The position numbers were made by a program, and so were the translations under genes. Shown one piece after another: positions 1-8,065 of a stretch of 64,000 nucleotides of DNA. Every line of letters begins with the position of its first letter. Within the stretch, counting starts at the first letter, position 1. The notes beneath the pieces are model-generated. The model made no database searches. It was not told the DNA's origin and saw nothing but the letters and a program-made list of their open reading frames with translations. The DNA comes from Flavobacterium sp. SH_e (lineage in GTDB: Bacteria > Bacteroidota > Bacteroidia > Flavobacteriales > Flavobacteriaceae): NCBI RefSeq assembly GCF_025717045.1, contig NZ_JAOVZN010000008.1, forward strand, positions 124,270 through 188,269. The letters are read 5' to 3'.

Positions 1-2313
1 CTATTGCAATCGGCAGCGGCAAAAGCAGCGGCAAACGACGAAAGCTTTAGAGATGTTGTTGCTGAAATCGAGAAAAAACACCTTGACACACTTAAAGAAC
101 TGATTCCCGTAAGCGAACAAAGCAGTCTTTTAAGTCATGTAAAAAGAATCATAAATCACTTAGAAACTTTATTAGACGGATGTTTCCTTTTAGGTGAATT
201 ATCTCCAAGAACTGCCGATACTATTTTAAGTTTTGGAGAATTACTTTCGTCTTTCATCATCGCTCAAGCGTATCAGCAAATCAGCAAAGATGCGGTTTAT
301 AAAGACAGCCGTGAATTAATTAAAACAGATAATAACTTCGGAAAAGCAGTTGTTAACTTCGAAGTTTCGAATAAATTAATCCAAGAATATTTTGCTTCTA
401 ATCAATCAAGAATCAACATTTTGCCTGGATTTATTGCGCAGACTTTAGATGGAATCACTTCAACTTTAGGACGTGGCGGATCTGATTATACTGCAGCAAT
501 TATCGCTGGTGCAATCAATGCGGAACAATTAGAAATCTGGACTGATGTAAACGGAATGTTTACTGCAAACCCTAAAATTGTAAAACAAGCGCAGCCAATT
601 GCTACTATTTCGTATCAAGAAGCAATGGAATTGTCGCATTTTGGAGCAAAAGTTTTGTATCCGCCAACAATTCAGCCAGTTTTAAGAAAAAACATTCCGA
701 TTTTAATCAAAAATACTTTTGAACCAGAAGCTGAGGGAACTTTAATTTCGAATCAGATTTCATCAAAAGATACTGTTGTAAAAGGAATTAGCCATATTGA
801 TCATATTTCGCTTTTAACTCTTGAAGGTCCGGGAATGATTGGAGTTGCGGGTTCTTCTAGAAGATTATTTGAAGTATTGTCTCAGGAAAAAATCAACGTG
901 ATTTTTATTACTCAGGCTTCTTCTGAGCACTCAATTTGTATCGGAATCTTGAATTCAGATGCTGATAATGCCGAAGCTGCGATTAACAGAGCTTTTGAAA
1001 TCGAAATTTCGCAAAACAAAATCGATCCTTGTTATGTAGAAAAAGATCTTTGCATTATTGCTTTGGTCGGCGAAAACATGAAAAACCACCAAGGTTTGAG
1101 CGGAAGAATGTTCAGCACTTTAGGAAAAAACAACGTAAATATTCGTGCAATCGCGCAAGGTGCTTCCGAAAGAAACATTTCGACTGTAATTAACGAAAGA
1201 GACGTTAAAAAAGCACTGAATACTTTACACGAGAATTTCTTCGAAGAAAACACAAAACAGCTGAACTTATTTGTAATGGGAGTTGGAAATGTGGGCGAAA
1301 AATTCATTGAGCAGATTCATAATCAAAGAAAGTTTTTAAAAGATAATTTAAAGATTAACGTTCGCGTAATTGCTTTATCTAATTCAAGAAAAATGATTTT
1401 TGATGAAGACGGAATTTCATTAAAAAACTGGGATTCAGCTTTAGCAGAAGGCGAACCAGCAAGTATAGACGGATTCATTAAACGTGCAGAAGATATGAAT
1501 TTACGTAATAGCATTTTTGTAGATATTACTGCAAACGCAACAGTTTCTGAAGCTTACGAAAGATTCTTAAAAGAAAGTATTGCAGTTGTAACTTGTAATA
1601 AAATTGCTTGTTCTTCTGCTTACGACAACTATAAAAAATTAAAAAGCTTATCTCGCCAATACAATGCTCCTTTCTTATTTGAAACGAATGTTGGTGCAGG
1701 ATTGCCAATTATCGATACAGTAAAAAATCTTATTGCATCTGGAGATAAAGTGCATAAAATCCAGGCGGTTTTATCTGGAAGTTTGAACTTTATTTTCAAC
1801 AATTTTGACGAAAACAACTCTTTCCACGACGTGGTAAAAGAAGCTGGAGTTCAAGGTTTCACAGAACCAGATCCAAAAATCGACTTAAGCGGAATTGACG
1901 TTGCTCGTAAAATCCTGATTTTAATTCGCGAAAGCGGTTACGAAATGGATATTGACGCCATTGCAAACGAATCGTTTTTACCAGCAGAATGTCTAGCAAC
2001 AACAAACAACGACGATTTCTTTGCATCGTTAATCAAACATGCTTCTCATTTTGAGAATATTTACAAAGAAGCTTTAGCTAAAGATTCAAGATTGAAATAC
2101 GTAGCGCAATTCGAAAACGGAAAAGCAAGCGTAGGTCTGCAATTCATCCCAAAAGATCATCCTTTCTATAATTTAGAAGGAAAAGACAATATCGTGCTTT
2201 TCTACACAGATCGTTACGTAGATCAGCCTTTATTGATCAAAGGAGCCGGAGCCGGGGCAGCTGTAACAGCATCAGGAATTTTTGCGGATGTAATTAGAAT
2301 TGGAAACGTTTAG
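1..2313 (+). CDS. thrA: Bifunctional aspartokinase / homoserine dehydrogenase (5' end missing)
   Basis: This fused enzyme catalyses the first and third steps from aspartate to homoserine, feeding threonine and methionine synthesis in the cytoplasm. The frame is open from base 1, so the start lies outside the window. About 770 residues remain, against roughly 815-820 usual for the family, so some 45-50 N-terminal residues are missing. The aspartokinase part shows the GRGGSDYTAA motif near window residue 157, followed by tandem ACT-type regulatory segments (about 265-410). The homoserine dehydrogenase half begins near residue 422 with the dinucleotide-binding VMGVGNVGE stretch and carries the SGSLNFIF motif. 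It leads a thrA-thrB-thrC cluster. Feedback control by threonine is expected from the ACT domains but cannot be read from sequence. Identification is firm. Confidence 0.97.
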   Translation, partial: LLQSAAAKAAANDESFRDVVAEIEKKHLDTLKELIPVSEQSSLLSHVKRIINHLETLLDGCFLLGELSPRTADTILSFGELLSSFIIAQAYQQISKDAVYKDSRELIKTDNNFGKAVVNFEVSNKLIQEYFASNQSRINILPGFIAQTLDGITSTLGRGGSDYTAAIIAGAINAEQLEIWTDVNGMFTANPKIVKQAQPIATISYQEAMELSHFGAKVLYPPTIQPVLRKNIPILIKNTFEPEAEGTLISNQISSKDTVVKGISHIDHISLLTLEGPGMIGVAGSSRRLFEVLSQEKINVIFITQASSEHSICIGILNSDADNAEAAINRAFEIEISQNKIDPCYVEKDLCIIALVGENMKNHQGLSGRMFSTLGKNNVNIRAIAQGASERNISTVINERDVKKALNTLHENFFEENTKQLNLFVMGVGNVGEKFIEQIHNQRKFLKDNLKINVRVIALSNSRKMIFDEDGISLKNWDSALAEGEPASIDGFIKRAEDMNLRNSIFVDITANATVSEAYERFLKESIAVVTCNKIACSSAYDNYKKLKSLSRQYNAPFLFETNVGAGLPIIDTVKNLIASGDKVHKIQAVLSGSLNFIFNNFDENNSFHDVVKEAGVQGFTEPDPKIDLSGIDVARKILILIRESGYEMDIDAIANESFLPAECLATTNNDDFFASLIKHASHFENIYKEALAKDSRLKYVAQFENGKASVGLQFIPKDHPFYNLEGKDNIVLFYTDRYVDQPLLIKGAGAGAAVTASGIFADVIRIGNV

Positions 2314-2314
2314 T

Positions 2315-2450
2315 GAGGTACAAAGGGTCAAAGGTGCAAAGGAACAAAGTTAAAAACCTTTGAACCTATGAACCTTGCCACTTTGAACCTTAAAAAAATA
2401 ACAAGTAGCAAAACCTCTGAACCTCTGAGCCTTTGTCACTTTGAACCTAT
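2315..2450. repeat. Degenerate 'ctttgaacct' intergenic repeat between thrA and thrB
   Basis: The spacer holds repeated variants of ctttgaacct on the + strand and, at its left end, the complementary sense (caaaggt, caaagg). It therefore forms an imperfect inverted array. The same words recur at 10843-10880, 13010-13040 and 55425-55550, so this is a dispersed family in the genome. It lies inside the thr operon and could form an mRNA hairpin between thrA and thrB. Confidence 0.7.
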
Positions 2451-2454
2451 TAAA

Positions 2455-3378
2455 ATGAAAGAAATAAAACTATTTTGCCCAGCAACTATCGCCAACCTCT
2501 CATGCGGATTTGACGTATTGGGACTTTGCTTAGACAATGCGGGCGATGAAATGATTGTTCGAAAAGTCGATCAAAAAGGAGTTCGAATCACTAAAATTGT
2601 CGGTGCCGATTTGCCTTTGGAAACCGAGAAAAACGTTTCTGGAGTTGCGGCTTTGGCGATGTTGGAAACTTTAGACGAATTGGATTTCGGATTTGAAATC
2701 GAAATTTATAAAAACATAAAAGCCGGAAGCGGAATCGGAAGCAGTGCGGCTAGTTCTGCCGGAGCGGTTTTCGGAATTAATGAATTATTGGGAAGACCTT
2801 ATTCTCGTAAAGATTTAGTTCAGTTTGCGATGCAGGGCGAGAAATTAGCCAGCGGAAATGCTCACGCCGACAACGTTGCTCCTGCCCTTTTAGGCGCTTT
2901 TACTTTGGTAAGAAGTTATTCGCCTTTGGATATTATTAGAATTGACAGTCCAGAAGAATTATACGCAACGGTTGTTCATCCGCAAATTGAATTGAAAACG
3001 TCTGATGCCCGTTCGGTTTTAAAACAAAATGTTTCCCTAAAAAGCGCTATCACGCAATGGGGTAACGTAGGCGGATTGGTTGCTGGTCTTTACACTAAAG
3101 ATTACGATTTAATCGGAAGATCTCTTCACGACGAAATCGTTGAACCAGTTCGAAGCGTTTTAATTCCAGGTTTCGACCAAATCAAACAAACGGCTTATGA
3201 AAACGGTGCTTTAGGTTCTGGAATTTCAGGTTCCGGCCCATCAATTTTCGCTTTAAGCAAAGGAAAAGAAACCGCCGAAAAAATCGCAAAAGCCATGAGC
3301 GACGTTTACGAAAAAATGAATTTACCGTATGAAATTCACGTTTCGAAGATTAATCCTGATGGCGTAAGAATTCTATAA
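2455..3378 (+). CDS. thrB: Homoserine kinase
   Basis: GHMP-family kinase that phosphorylates homoserine to O-phosphohomoserine, the substrate of the next gene's product. The 307-residue protein shows the three GHMP signatures: PATIANLSCGFD near the N-terminus, the ATP-binding GSGIGSSAASSAG loop about a third of the way in, and GSGISGSGPS near the C-terminus. I chose the ATG at 2455 because it gives the canonical MKEIKLFCPATIANLS start. An in-frame ATG at 2368 would add 29 residues translated from the intergenic repeat, which look nothing like protein sequence. It lies between thrA and thrC on the same strand. Length and motifs are normal. Confidence 0.97.
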   Translation: MKEIKLFCPATIANLSCGFDVLGLCLDNAGDEMIVRKVDQKGVRITKIVGADLPLETEKNVSGVAALAMLETLDELDFGFEIEIYKNIKAGSGIGSSAASSAGAVFGINELLGRPYSRKDLVQFAMQGEKLASGNAHADNVAPALLGAFTLVRSYSPLDIIRIDSPEELYATVVHPQIELKTSDARSVLKQNVSLKSAITQWGNVGGLVAGLYTKDYDLIGRSLHDEIVEPVRSVLIPGFDQIKQTAYENGALGSGISGSGPSIFALSKGKETAEKIAKAMSDVYEKMNLPYEIHVSKINPDGVRIL

Positions 3379-3390
3379 AGCAATATTACT

Positions 3391-3464
3391 AACCATATAA
3401 GTGATATAAGTTCATTTAATTAAAAGCGCACGCAATTATATTACCTTATATCACTTATATGGTT
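3391..3464. repeat. 20-bp perfect inverted repeat between thrB and thrC
   Basis: Arms 3391-3410 and 3445-3464 are perfect reverse complements (aaccatataagtgatataag and its complement), separated by 34 nt. No T-run follows directly, so it is not a standard terminator. It could be an mRNA stability or attenuation element, or another dispersed intergenic repeat. Confidence 0.8.
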
Positions 3465-3482
3465 TAAAAATAAAATCACAAA

Positions 3483-4772
3483 ATGAAATACTACAGTTTA
3501 AACCATAATGCCCCAAAAGTTTCTTTTCAGGAAGCTGTTATACAAGGATTAGCAACTGATAAAGGATTATATTTCCCAGAAAGCATTACACCGCTTGATC
3601 CTTCATTTTTTGAAAAAATCGAAAGTTTAAGCCACGAAGAAATCGCTTTTGAAGCGATTAAACAATTTGTTGGTGACGAAATCCCAGCAGAAAAACTAAA
3701 AGAAATAATTGCCGAAACTTTAGTTTTTGATTTCCCTGTGGTGAAAGTCGAAAACGGAATCTATTCGTTAGAATTATTTCACGGGCCAACAATGGCGTTT
3801 AAAGACGTTGGAGCACGTTTTATGTCGCGTTGTTTGGGTTATTTCAATAAAGACAAAAAAGATTCTAAAAACACCGTTTTAGTAGCGACTTCTGGAGATA
3901 CAGGCGGAGCAGTTGCCAGCGGATTTTTAGGCGTTGACGGCGTTGATGTTGTTATTTTATATCCGTCTGGAAAAGTGAGCGATATTCAGGAAAAACAATT
4001 GACTACTTTAGGGCAAAATATTAAAGCTCTTGAAGTTGACGGTGTTTTTGACGATTGTCAGGATATGGTGAAAAAAGCGTTTTTGGACGAAACTTTAGCA
4101 CATAAAAACCTGACTTCTGCCAATTCTATTAATATTGCACGTTGGTTGCCGCAAATGTTTTATTTCTTCTTTGCTTACAAAGCGTTGAAAAGCCAAAACA
4201 AACCTTTAGTTTTCTCTTGCCCAAGCGGAAACTTCGGAAATATCTGCGCTGGAATTATGGCAAAGAAATTAGGTTTGCCAATTGAGCATTTTGTAGCTTC
4301 TACAAACGTAAACGACACCGTGCCAAGATTCTTAGAAAACGGAAAATACGACCCAAAACCTTCTAAAGCCACAATCTCTAACGCCATGGACGTTGGAAAC
4401 CCAAGCAACTTTATTAGAATTCAGGAATTGTACAATAATGATTTAAAAGCTTTTGAAAAAGACTTTTCTTCTTATAGCTATACAGATGAAGAAACATTAG
4501 TTGCTCTAAAGAAAATCTACAACACAGACGGTTATATTGCAGAACCACATGGCGCTGTTGGTTATTTAGGTTTGAAAAAAGAGATTGAAAAACACCCGAA
4601 TGCTATTGGTATTTTCTTAGAAACAGCGCATCCTATTAAATTCTTAGATGTTGTTGAACCAGCTTTAGGAATTACGCTTCCTATTCCTGCTCAAATTGAG
4701 AGTGTTATTAATGAGGAGAAAGTTAGTGTAAAGATTGGAACTTATGAGGAGTTGAAGAGTTTCTTGGGGTAA
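3483..4772 (+). CDS. thrC: Threonine synthase
   Basis: PLP-dependent lyase that converts O-phosphohomoserine to threonine and phosphate, the last step of the pathway. The 429-residue protein carries the PLP-lysine motif TMAFKDVGARF (about residues 102-112) and the phosphate-binding SGDTGGAVASGF loop (about 137-148). It also has the N-terminal YYSLNHNAPKVSFQEAV segment typical of the longer bacterial threonine synthases. It closes the thrABC cluster, about 100 nt after thrB, and is followed by a strong hairpin terminator. Length and motifs are those of a functional enzyme. Confidence 0.97.
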   Translation: MKYYSLNHNAPKVSFQEAVIQGLATDKGLYFPESITPLDPSFFEKIESLSHEEIAFEAIKQFVGDEIPAEKLKEIIAETLVFDFPVVKVENGIYSLELFHGPTMAFKDVGARFMSRCLGYFNKDKKDSKNTVLVATSGDTGGAVASGFLGVDGVDVVILYPSGKVSDIQEKQLTTLGQNIKALEVDGVFDDCQDMVKKAFLDETLAHKNLTSANSINIARWLPQMFYFFFAYKALKSQNKPLVFSCPSGNFGNICAGIMAKKLGLPIEHFVASTNVNDTVPRFLENGKYDPKPSKATISNAMDVGNPSNFIRIQELYNNDLKAFEKDFSSYSYTDEETLVALKKIYNTDGYIAEPHGAVGYLGLKKEIEKHPNAIGIFLETAHPIKFLDVVEPALGITLPIPAQIESVINEEKVSVKIGTYEELKSFLG

Positions 4773-4795
4773 TTTCTTCAAAGAAGATTAGTATA

Positions 4796-4832
4796 AAAAA
4801 AGCAATTGAACTTTTTTCAATTGCTTTTTTTA
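4796..4832. terminator. Bidirectional terminator between thrC and the opposing membrane-protein gene
   Basis: A perfect 15-bp stem (4796-4810 with 4816-4830) closes a 5-nt loop and has A-runs on the left and T-runs on the right, so it can end transcription from both sides. It overlaps the stop codon of the minus-strand gene. Confidence 0.9.
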
Positions 4833-5591
4833 TGGTCCTTTATCAGGTATAACTGCTCCTGCCTTTGGATATAGATTAGGTGCAGGAACATCATAAATTT
4901 TAAAATCTTTCACATTACTCATTTCAAAAATAAGTGTTTGATTTTTTGATTTATCATAAATAAAAATATTTTCATTCGTTTTACCTATCAAGTATAACTT
5001 AAATTTTTCACCTGTTTCTACAGTTTTTGATTCATTGTAGCAAAAATAGAGGTGGTCAGATTTTGGAAAATAGTTTACCTCGCTAATAATCAATTGACAC
5101 ATGAAATAAGGCACTATCAATATAATACTAAAATATGCTTTTAGATTGTATGCTGAAATTTTAAATTTATAGCGTATAAGTTTACTCAACCTATCGATAG
5201 CATGTAAAATGCCAATTACGGCAAATGCTGTAATGCTAAATAAAGGCCTGTTTATTCTTGAATCAATTCCTAAAAGCAACATTATAAATAACCCTATAAA
5301 AATTATAAATAAAATATAAAAAAGGATTATCGTTCTTCTCAAAGAAAGTTTGTTAAAAGTCTCATTTTTAACTTGAAAAGACTTCTTTGAAATTCCTGCC
5401 ACAATTAATAAAACAAGGGAGGAAAAAATTATAATCTTTATCGTATTACTTAGAAACAGTGTCAAAACCCCTTGTAAATCTGTGTAATAAAAAATATTTA
5501 TACCATAGAACCCATAGTATACAAAAACATACACTATGGAGTAAAATGTAAACAAAATTCCTAAATTTTTAAAAGTAAGGCTATCAGTCAT
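4830..5591 (-). CDS. Hypothetical multi-pass membrane protein
   Basis: I do not recognise a family. The 253-residue protein has about five hydrophobic segments: residues 9-30, 41-66, 88-108, 116-136 and 152-170. A soluble C-terminal tail of about 80 residues follows, so it is predicted to sit in the inner membrane. It is the second gene of a minus-strand pair, starting 7 nt after the stop of the 106-residue protein at 5599-5919, so the two are probably cotranscribed. The region is visibly more AT-rich than thrABC, which fits an accessory gene. Confidence 0.7.
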   Translation of the reverse strand: MTDSLTFKNLGILFTFYSIVYVFVYYGFYGINIFYYTDLQGVLTLFLSNTIKIIIFSSLVLLIVAGISKKSFQVKNETFNKLSLRRTIILFYILFIIFIGLFIMLLLGIDSRINRPLFSITAFAVIGILHAIDRLSKLIRYKFKISAYNLKAYFSIILIVPYFMCQLIISEVNYFPKSDHLYFCYNESKTVETGEKFKLYLIGKTNENIFIYDKSKNQTLIFEMSNVKDFKIYDVPAPNLYPKAGAVIPDKGP

Positions 5592-5598
5592 TAATTAC

Positions 5599-5919
5599 TT
5601 AGATTTGAAAATCAATTTTGTTACGTTTGCAATATTCTTCAATATCAGCATGTACAAGCATATCATAATCATTTTCAATCACTATATAAACCCGTAAAGG
5701 TGTTCCAACTGGCAACAACCTACAAGCTTGCAAAGTGGCCTCCTTATTCCCTAGAGCATGACGAAGTTCTCTCGAAATGGCTACAACTGGTGCAATTACA
5801 TTAGCATTTTGGACAAAAGATTCTAATAAATTTTGATTTTCGGGTCCAACAAAAGTGTAATCATTGTTTAATAGATAAGGCTGAAATCTTTGTTCTAATT
5901 TGAATACTTTTTCGTTCAT
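5599..5919 (-). CDS. Hypothetical 106-residue protein
   Basis: No recognisable family and no signal peptide or membrane segment. The protein is mixed charged and hydrophobic, with a VIAPVVAISRELRHALGN stretch in the middle and a soluble, acidic C-terminus. It is likely cytoplasmic. It is followed 7 nt later by the multi-pass membrane protein gene, so a two-gene unit is likely. A toxin/immunity or stress pair is possible but has no direct support. A GC-rich inverted repeat lies just upstream. Confidence 0.6.
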   Translation of the reverse strand: MNEKVFKLEQRFQPYLLNNDYTFVGPENQNLLESFVQNANVIAPVVAISRELRHALGNKEATLQACRLLPVGTPLRVYIVIENDYDMLVHADIEEYCKRNKIDFQI

Positions 5920-5980
5920 GTTTTTTTGGTTTGTTAGTTGTAAATATTAAATATTATTTTCACAATGATTTTTCCATCCC

Positions 5981-6063
5981 CGCTCGCGCAAACGTCTCGC
6001 TCATGAACACAAATACGTTCAAAAATCAATTGAAATGGGCACGAGCGGGACGCTCGCGATAAC
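5981..6063. repeat. GC-rich imperfect inverted repeat in a 254-bp gap
   Basis: Arms 5981-6005 and 6040-6063 (cgctcgcg...tcatg and cacgagcgggacgctcgcg) pair imperfectly; the outer 13 bases match with two mismatches. The GC-rich words stand out sharply from the AT-rich surroundings. I infer a dispersed intergenic repeat. The rest of the gap (5920-6173) shows nothing else I can name. Confidence 0.6.
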
Positions 6064-6173
6064 AGGAGGAAATGTCTTCTTTTTTATAAAATTTTAAAGC
6101 CACAATACGTGTTTATTCTTTTGTAATTGTGGCTTATATCTTTAAGGTATATTAAGAAAGCATCATTAAATTA

Positions 6174-6461
6174 TTACTTGACTTTCTCAACAAGAACTGT
6201 TTTAATTGTTTTACTTAACATATTAAAAATTTCTTGTTTTTCTAGCGGAATATCTTCATCTGTTATTGAAAAAAATAATAAGTAAGATACTGGAATATCA
6301 AGTGCCTTACATATCTTTTCGATTGTGCTTTTCTGCGGAAAAGAGGCATTAATTTCAATCTGACTTAGAGCATTTATAGAAATATCACATTTCTCTGCCA
6401 AATCTCTTTGCCCCATTTTCTTTTCTTTTCTTAACAATTTTATTGCATTCCCTATATTCAT
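6174..6461 (-). CDS. XRE-family helix-turn-helix regulator
   Basis: The 95-residue protein has a full Cro/C1-type helix-turn-helix in residues 4-60 (IGNAIKLLRKEKKMGQRDLAEKCDISINALSQIE), followed by a short helical tail. It is a DNA-binding transcriptional regulator, probably dimeric. It is the last gene of a three-gene minus-strand unit (7310 to 6174), 16 nt after the preceding 60-residue gene. Two acatgtatt direct repeats upstream of the unit's promoter (7362-7402) are candidate operators for it or for the first gene, which suggests autoregulation (inference). Confidence 0.85.
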   Translation of the reverse strand: MNIGNAIKLLRKEKKMGQRDLAEKCDISINALSQIEINASFPQKSTIEKICKALDIPVSYLLFFSITDEDIPLEKQEIFNMLSKTIKTVLVEKVK

Positions 6462-6477
6462 AACTAATTAATTAAGC

Positions 6478-6660
6478 TCAGATATCAATTCCGAACAATT
6501 TTAATATCTCTTTACTGATTGAACAGATTCCGAGAAAACCTCTTATAAAATCGTCTAAATCTAATTGATTATCCGATAATTTTGAAATTAATGTATTTTT
6601 ATCTTCTTCAGATAAGTCACTTTGTTTTATATTTTCTATGAGTAATTTATATTTTTCCAT
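6478..6660 (-). CDS. Hypothetical 60-residue helical protein
   Basis: A small acidic protein predicted to be mostly helical (MEKYKLLIENIKQSDLSEED at the start), with a hydrophobic C-terminus GFLGICSISKEILKLFGIDI. No family recognised. Its start overlaps the end of the upstream 224-residue gene by 25 nt, and the XRE gene follows after 16 nt, so it is probably a real translationally coupled gene rather than a chance ORF. Confidence 0.55.
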   Translation of the reverse strand: MEKYKLLIENIKQSDLSEEDKNTLISKLSDNQLDLDDFIRGFLGICSISKEILKLFGIDI

Positions 6661-7310
6661 GAGATTTGCTTAAAATAAATATTAAATTTTATAAAAGCTT
6701 CTCTTCTAAAGTTATTCCAAGAGAAGCAAAAAAATGAATTTTTGATTCTCGAAATATCTTCATCATCTGTAAAAATATAATAATGATTTGAAATTAAAAT
6801 TGGAGATAAAATAGCCCTTAAATCTTTATTAATTTTGTTGATTTTTAAACTAATTTTTTTCAATATCTTTCTTGTTATTACAAAAAAGTTATCTCTAGAA
6901 ATCGTTTTGTTTTGTATTACATAAACATTTTTATAAAAGAAATTTATAATTAAATCATCATCTAATTCATAATCAAAAATTGGAATAAATGATAAATTTA
7001 GTTTATCAAAAAACAAATCTTCTTGCTTAATGAAATTTAGAAAAAAACTAAAATAATTAGCTGAATTTTCAAAACCTCTTTTTCGTTTATTTTTAAAATC
7101 CTGAAATAATGAATTAACGGCTTTAACATAAAAACCCGAAATTATTCTAACTTGATTTTGATCTAAAAAAGCAAATGATCCATCCCCAAAAACATTATAA
7201 CCAGATTCATTAAGAATTGCAATAATTGTAGATTGTGGCAAGCCTGTTCTCTTACTAAGCTGGACAAGACTTATCATTCTTCTATCTTTTTTTATTCTAA
7301 CCGACTTCAT
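6636..7310 (-). CDS. Hypothetical protein with a helix-turn-helix-like N-terminus
   Basis: This 224-residue, lysine- and asparagine-rich protein begins with a short basic segment and a probable DNA-binding helix-turn-helix (SLVQLSKRTGLPQSTIIAILNESG, about residues 14-36). The following GYNVFGDGSFAFLDQNQVRII resembles winged or excisionase-like folds. The remaining 150 residues match nothing I know. It is first in a minus-strand unit with a 60-residue protein and an XRE regulator. A good Bacteroidota promoter lies 17-24 nt upstream. The very high AT content suggests acquisition by transfer. Confidence 0.65.
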   Translation of the reverse strand: MKSVRIKKDRRMISLVQLSKRTGLPQSTIIAILNESGYNVFGDGSFAFLDQNQVRIISGFYVKAVNSLFQDFKNKRKRGFENSANYFSFFLNFIKQEDLFFDKLNLSFIPIFDYELDDDLIINFFYKNVYVIQNKTISRDNFFVITRKILKKISLKINKINKDLRAILSPILISNHYYIFTDDEDISRIKNSFFCFSWNNFRREAFIKFNIYFKQISWKNINYS

Positions 7311-7326
7311 ATTTCATAATTTTAAA

Positions 7327-7356
7327 CAAAGATAGAAATACTTTTGTAAATTACAA
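7327..7356 (-). promoter_or_regulatory. Promoter of the 7310-6174 operon
   Basis: Read on the minus strand, a TATCTTTG -7 box (7334-7327) is preceded by a TTG -33 element at a 19-nt spacing. This matches the Bacteroidota consensus TTG-N17-23-TAnnTTTG. Transcription would start near 7320, just upstream of the ATG at 7310. Confidence 0.75.
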
Positions 7357-7361
7357 GCAAA

Positions 7362-7412
7362 ACATGTATTTTTAACAAAAAATTAATACCAACACATGTA
7401 TTAAAGCATGTT
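7362..7412. promoter_or_regulatory. Candidate operator: direct repeats of acatgtatt
   Basis: acatgtatt occurs at 7362-7370 and 7394-7402, a 32-bp interval (about three helical turns). A related half-site, gcatgttt, follows at 7407-7414. The pair sits immediately upstream of the -33 element of the 7310 promoter, where a regulator could act. The binding protein is unknown. Confidence 0.45.
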
Positions 7413-7451
7413 TCACTCTAAGTCTAGTCACATTACTCAAGAGTTTAAAAT

Positions 7452-7482
7452 AAAAAAAAGAGACCTCATCAAAGGTCTCTTC
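7452..7482 (-). terminator. Terminator of the XRE gene at 7507-7902
   Basis: Perfect 9-bp stem (7458-7466 with 7473-7481), 6-nt loop, and a T-run on the minus strand (A-run 7452-7459 on the + strand). Confidence 0.85.
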
Positions 7483-7506
7483 TCAATTTAATATATCTCT
7501 AAACGT

Positions 7507-7902
7507 TTATTTCCCGTTCAATAATTTCTCCAAATACTCAACTTTATCTTTCTCAGCTTGCACCAAACGTTCGTAAAGTTCAACCACTTTATCTAAAGGA
7601 TTAAAAGTACAGTAATTATGACTATTATTCCCTGTATTGAAAACACCGTGATCATAAATATTATTAAAATAATTAATCACGTTTTCTTCCGAAAAGTTTT
7701 TAATTGCTTCAACAGAAACTTCGAGAGCTTTTGCAATTTGGTTCAATTTTTCGTCATCAACATTTTCACTCGCTTCAATATTCGAAACCGTTTGTTGCGT
7801 TACGCCAATTGCCATTGCCAAAGCTTCCTGCTTCATGCCTTTTAGTTCTCTAATTCGGCTTATATTTCTGCCGATATGTTTTGGTTTTACTGCTGTGCTC
7901 AT
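7507..7902 (-). CDS. XRE-family helix-turn-helix regulator
   Basis: The 131-residue protein has a basic N-terminus and a Cro/C1-type helix-turn-helix at about residues 12-66 (RIRELKGMKQEALAMAIGVTQQTVSNIEASE). A linker and a C-terminal coiled segment (VVELYERLVQAEKDKVEYLEKLL) follow, and the latter is likely for oligomerisation. This type of short XRE protein is common in Flavobacteria, usually as a solitary gene. It is monocistronic, ends at a clear hairpin, and is divergent from the small gene at 8066. A TATCTTTG -7 box lies only 4 nt upstream of the ATG, so the mRNA may be leaderless. Confidence 0.85.
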   Translation of the reverse strand: MSTAVKPKHIGRNISRIRELKGMKQEALAMAIGVTQQTVSNIEASENVDDEKLNQIAKALEVSVEAIKNFSEENVINYFNNIYDHGVFNTGNNSHNYCTFNPLDKVVELYERLVQAEKDKVEYLEKLLNGK

Positions 7903-7906
7903 GAAT

Positions 7907-7914
7907 CAAAGATA
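7907..7914 (-). promoter_or_regulatory. Possible -7 box for a leaderless XRE transcript
   Basis: The minus strand reads TATCTTTG at 7914-7907, matching TAnnTTTG, with the ATG at 7902. No good TTG -33 element is visible at the proper distance, so this is tentative. Confidence 0.4.
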
Positions 7915-7962
7915 TTTAAAATTCTTAAGGAAAAATAGATTTTTGTAAAAAACTAAGTCCAT

Positions 7963-7990
7963 TTGTGATATACAAACGTAAATATTTTTG
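7963..7990 (+). promoter_or_regulatory. Promoter of the 8066 gene
   Basis: TTG at 7963-7965, 17-nt spacer, TATTTTTG -7 box at 7983-7990: a full Bacteroidota promoter match about 75 nt upstream of the ATG. Confidence 0.75.
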
Positions 7991-8065
7991 CAACTCAAAA
8001 TCTCTGGCTTACTTGCCGCTAATTACACAAAAGTAAGATTTTTACATCAATTAAAACTATAAGCC

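Noticed and set aside
1032..1817. Antisense ORFs inside thrA
   Set aside because: They are shadows of a strongly coding + strand gene with conserved motifs.
2368..2454. Upstream ATG for thrB
   Set aside because: It would translate the ctttgaacct repeat. The canonical N-terminus begins at 2455.
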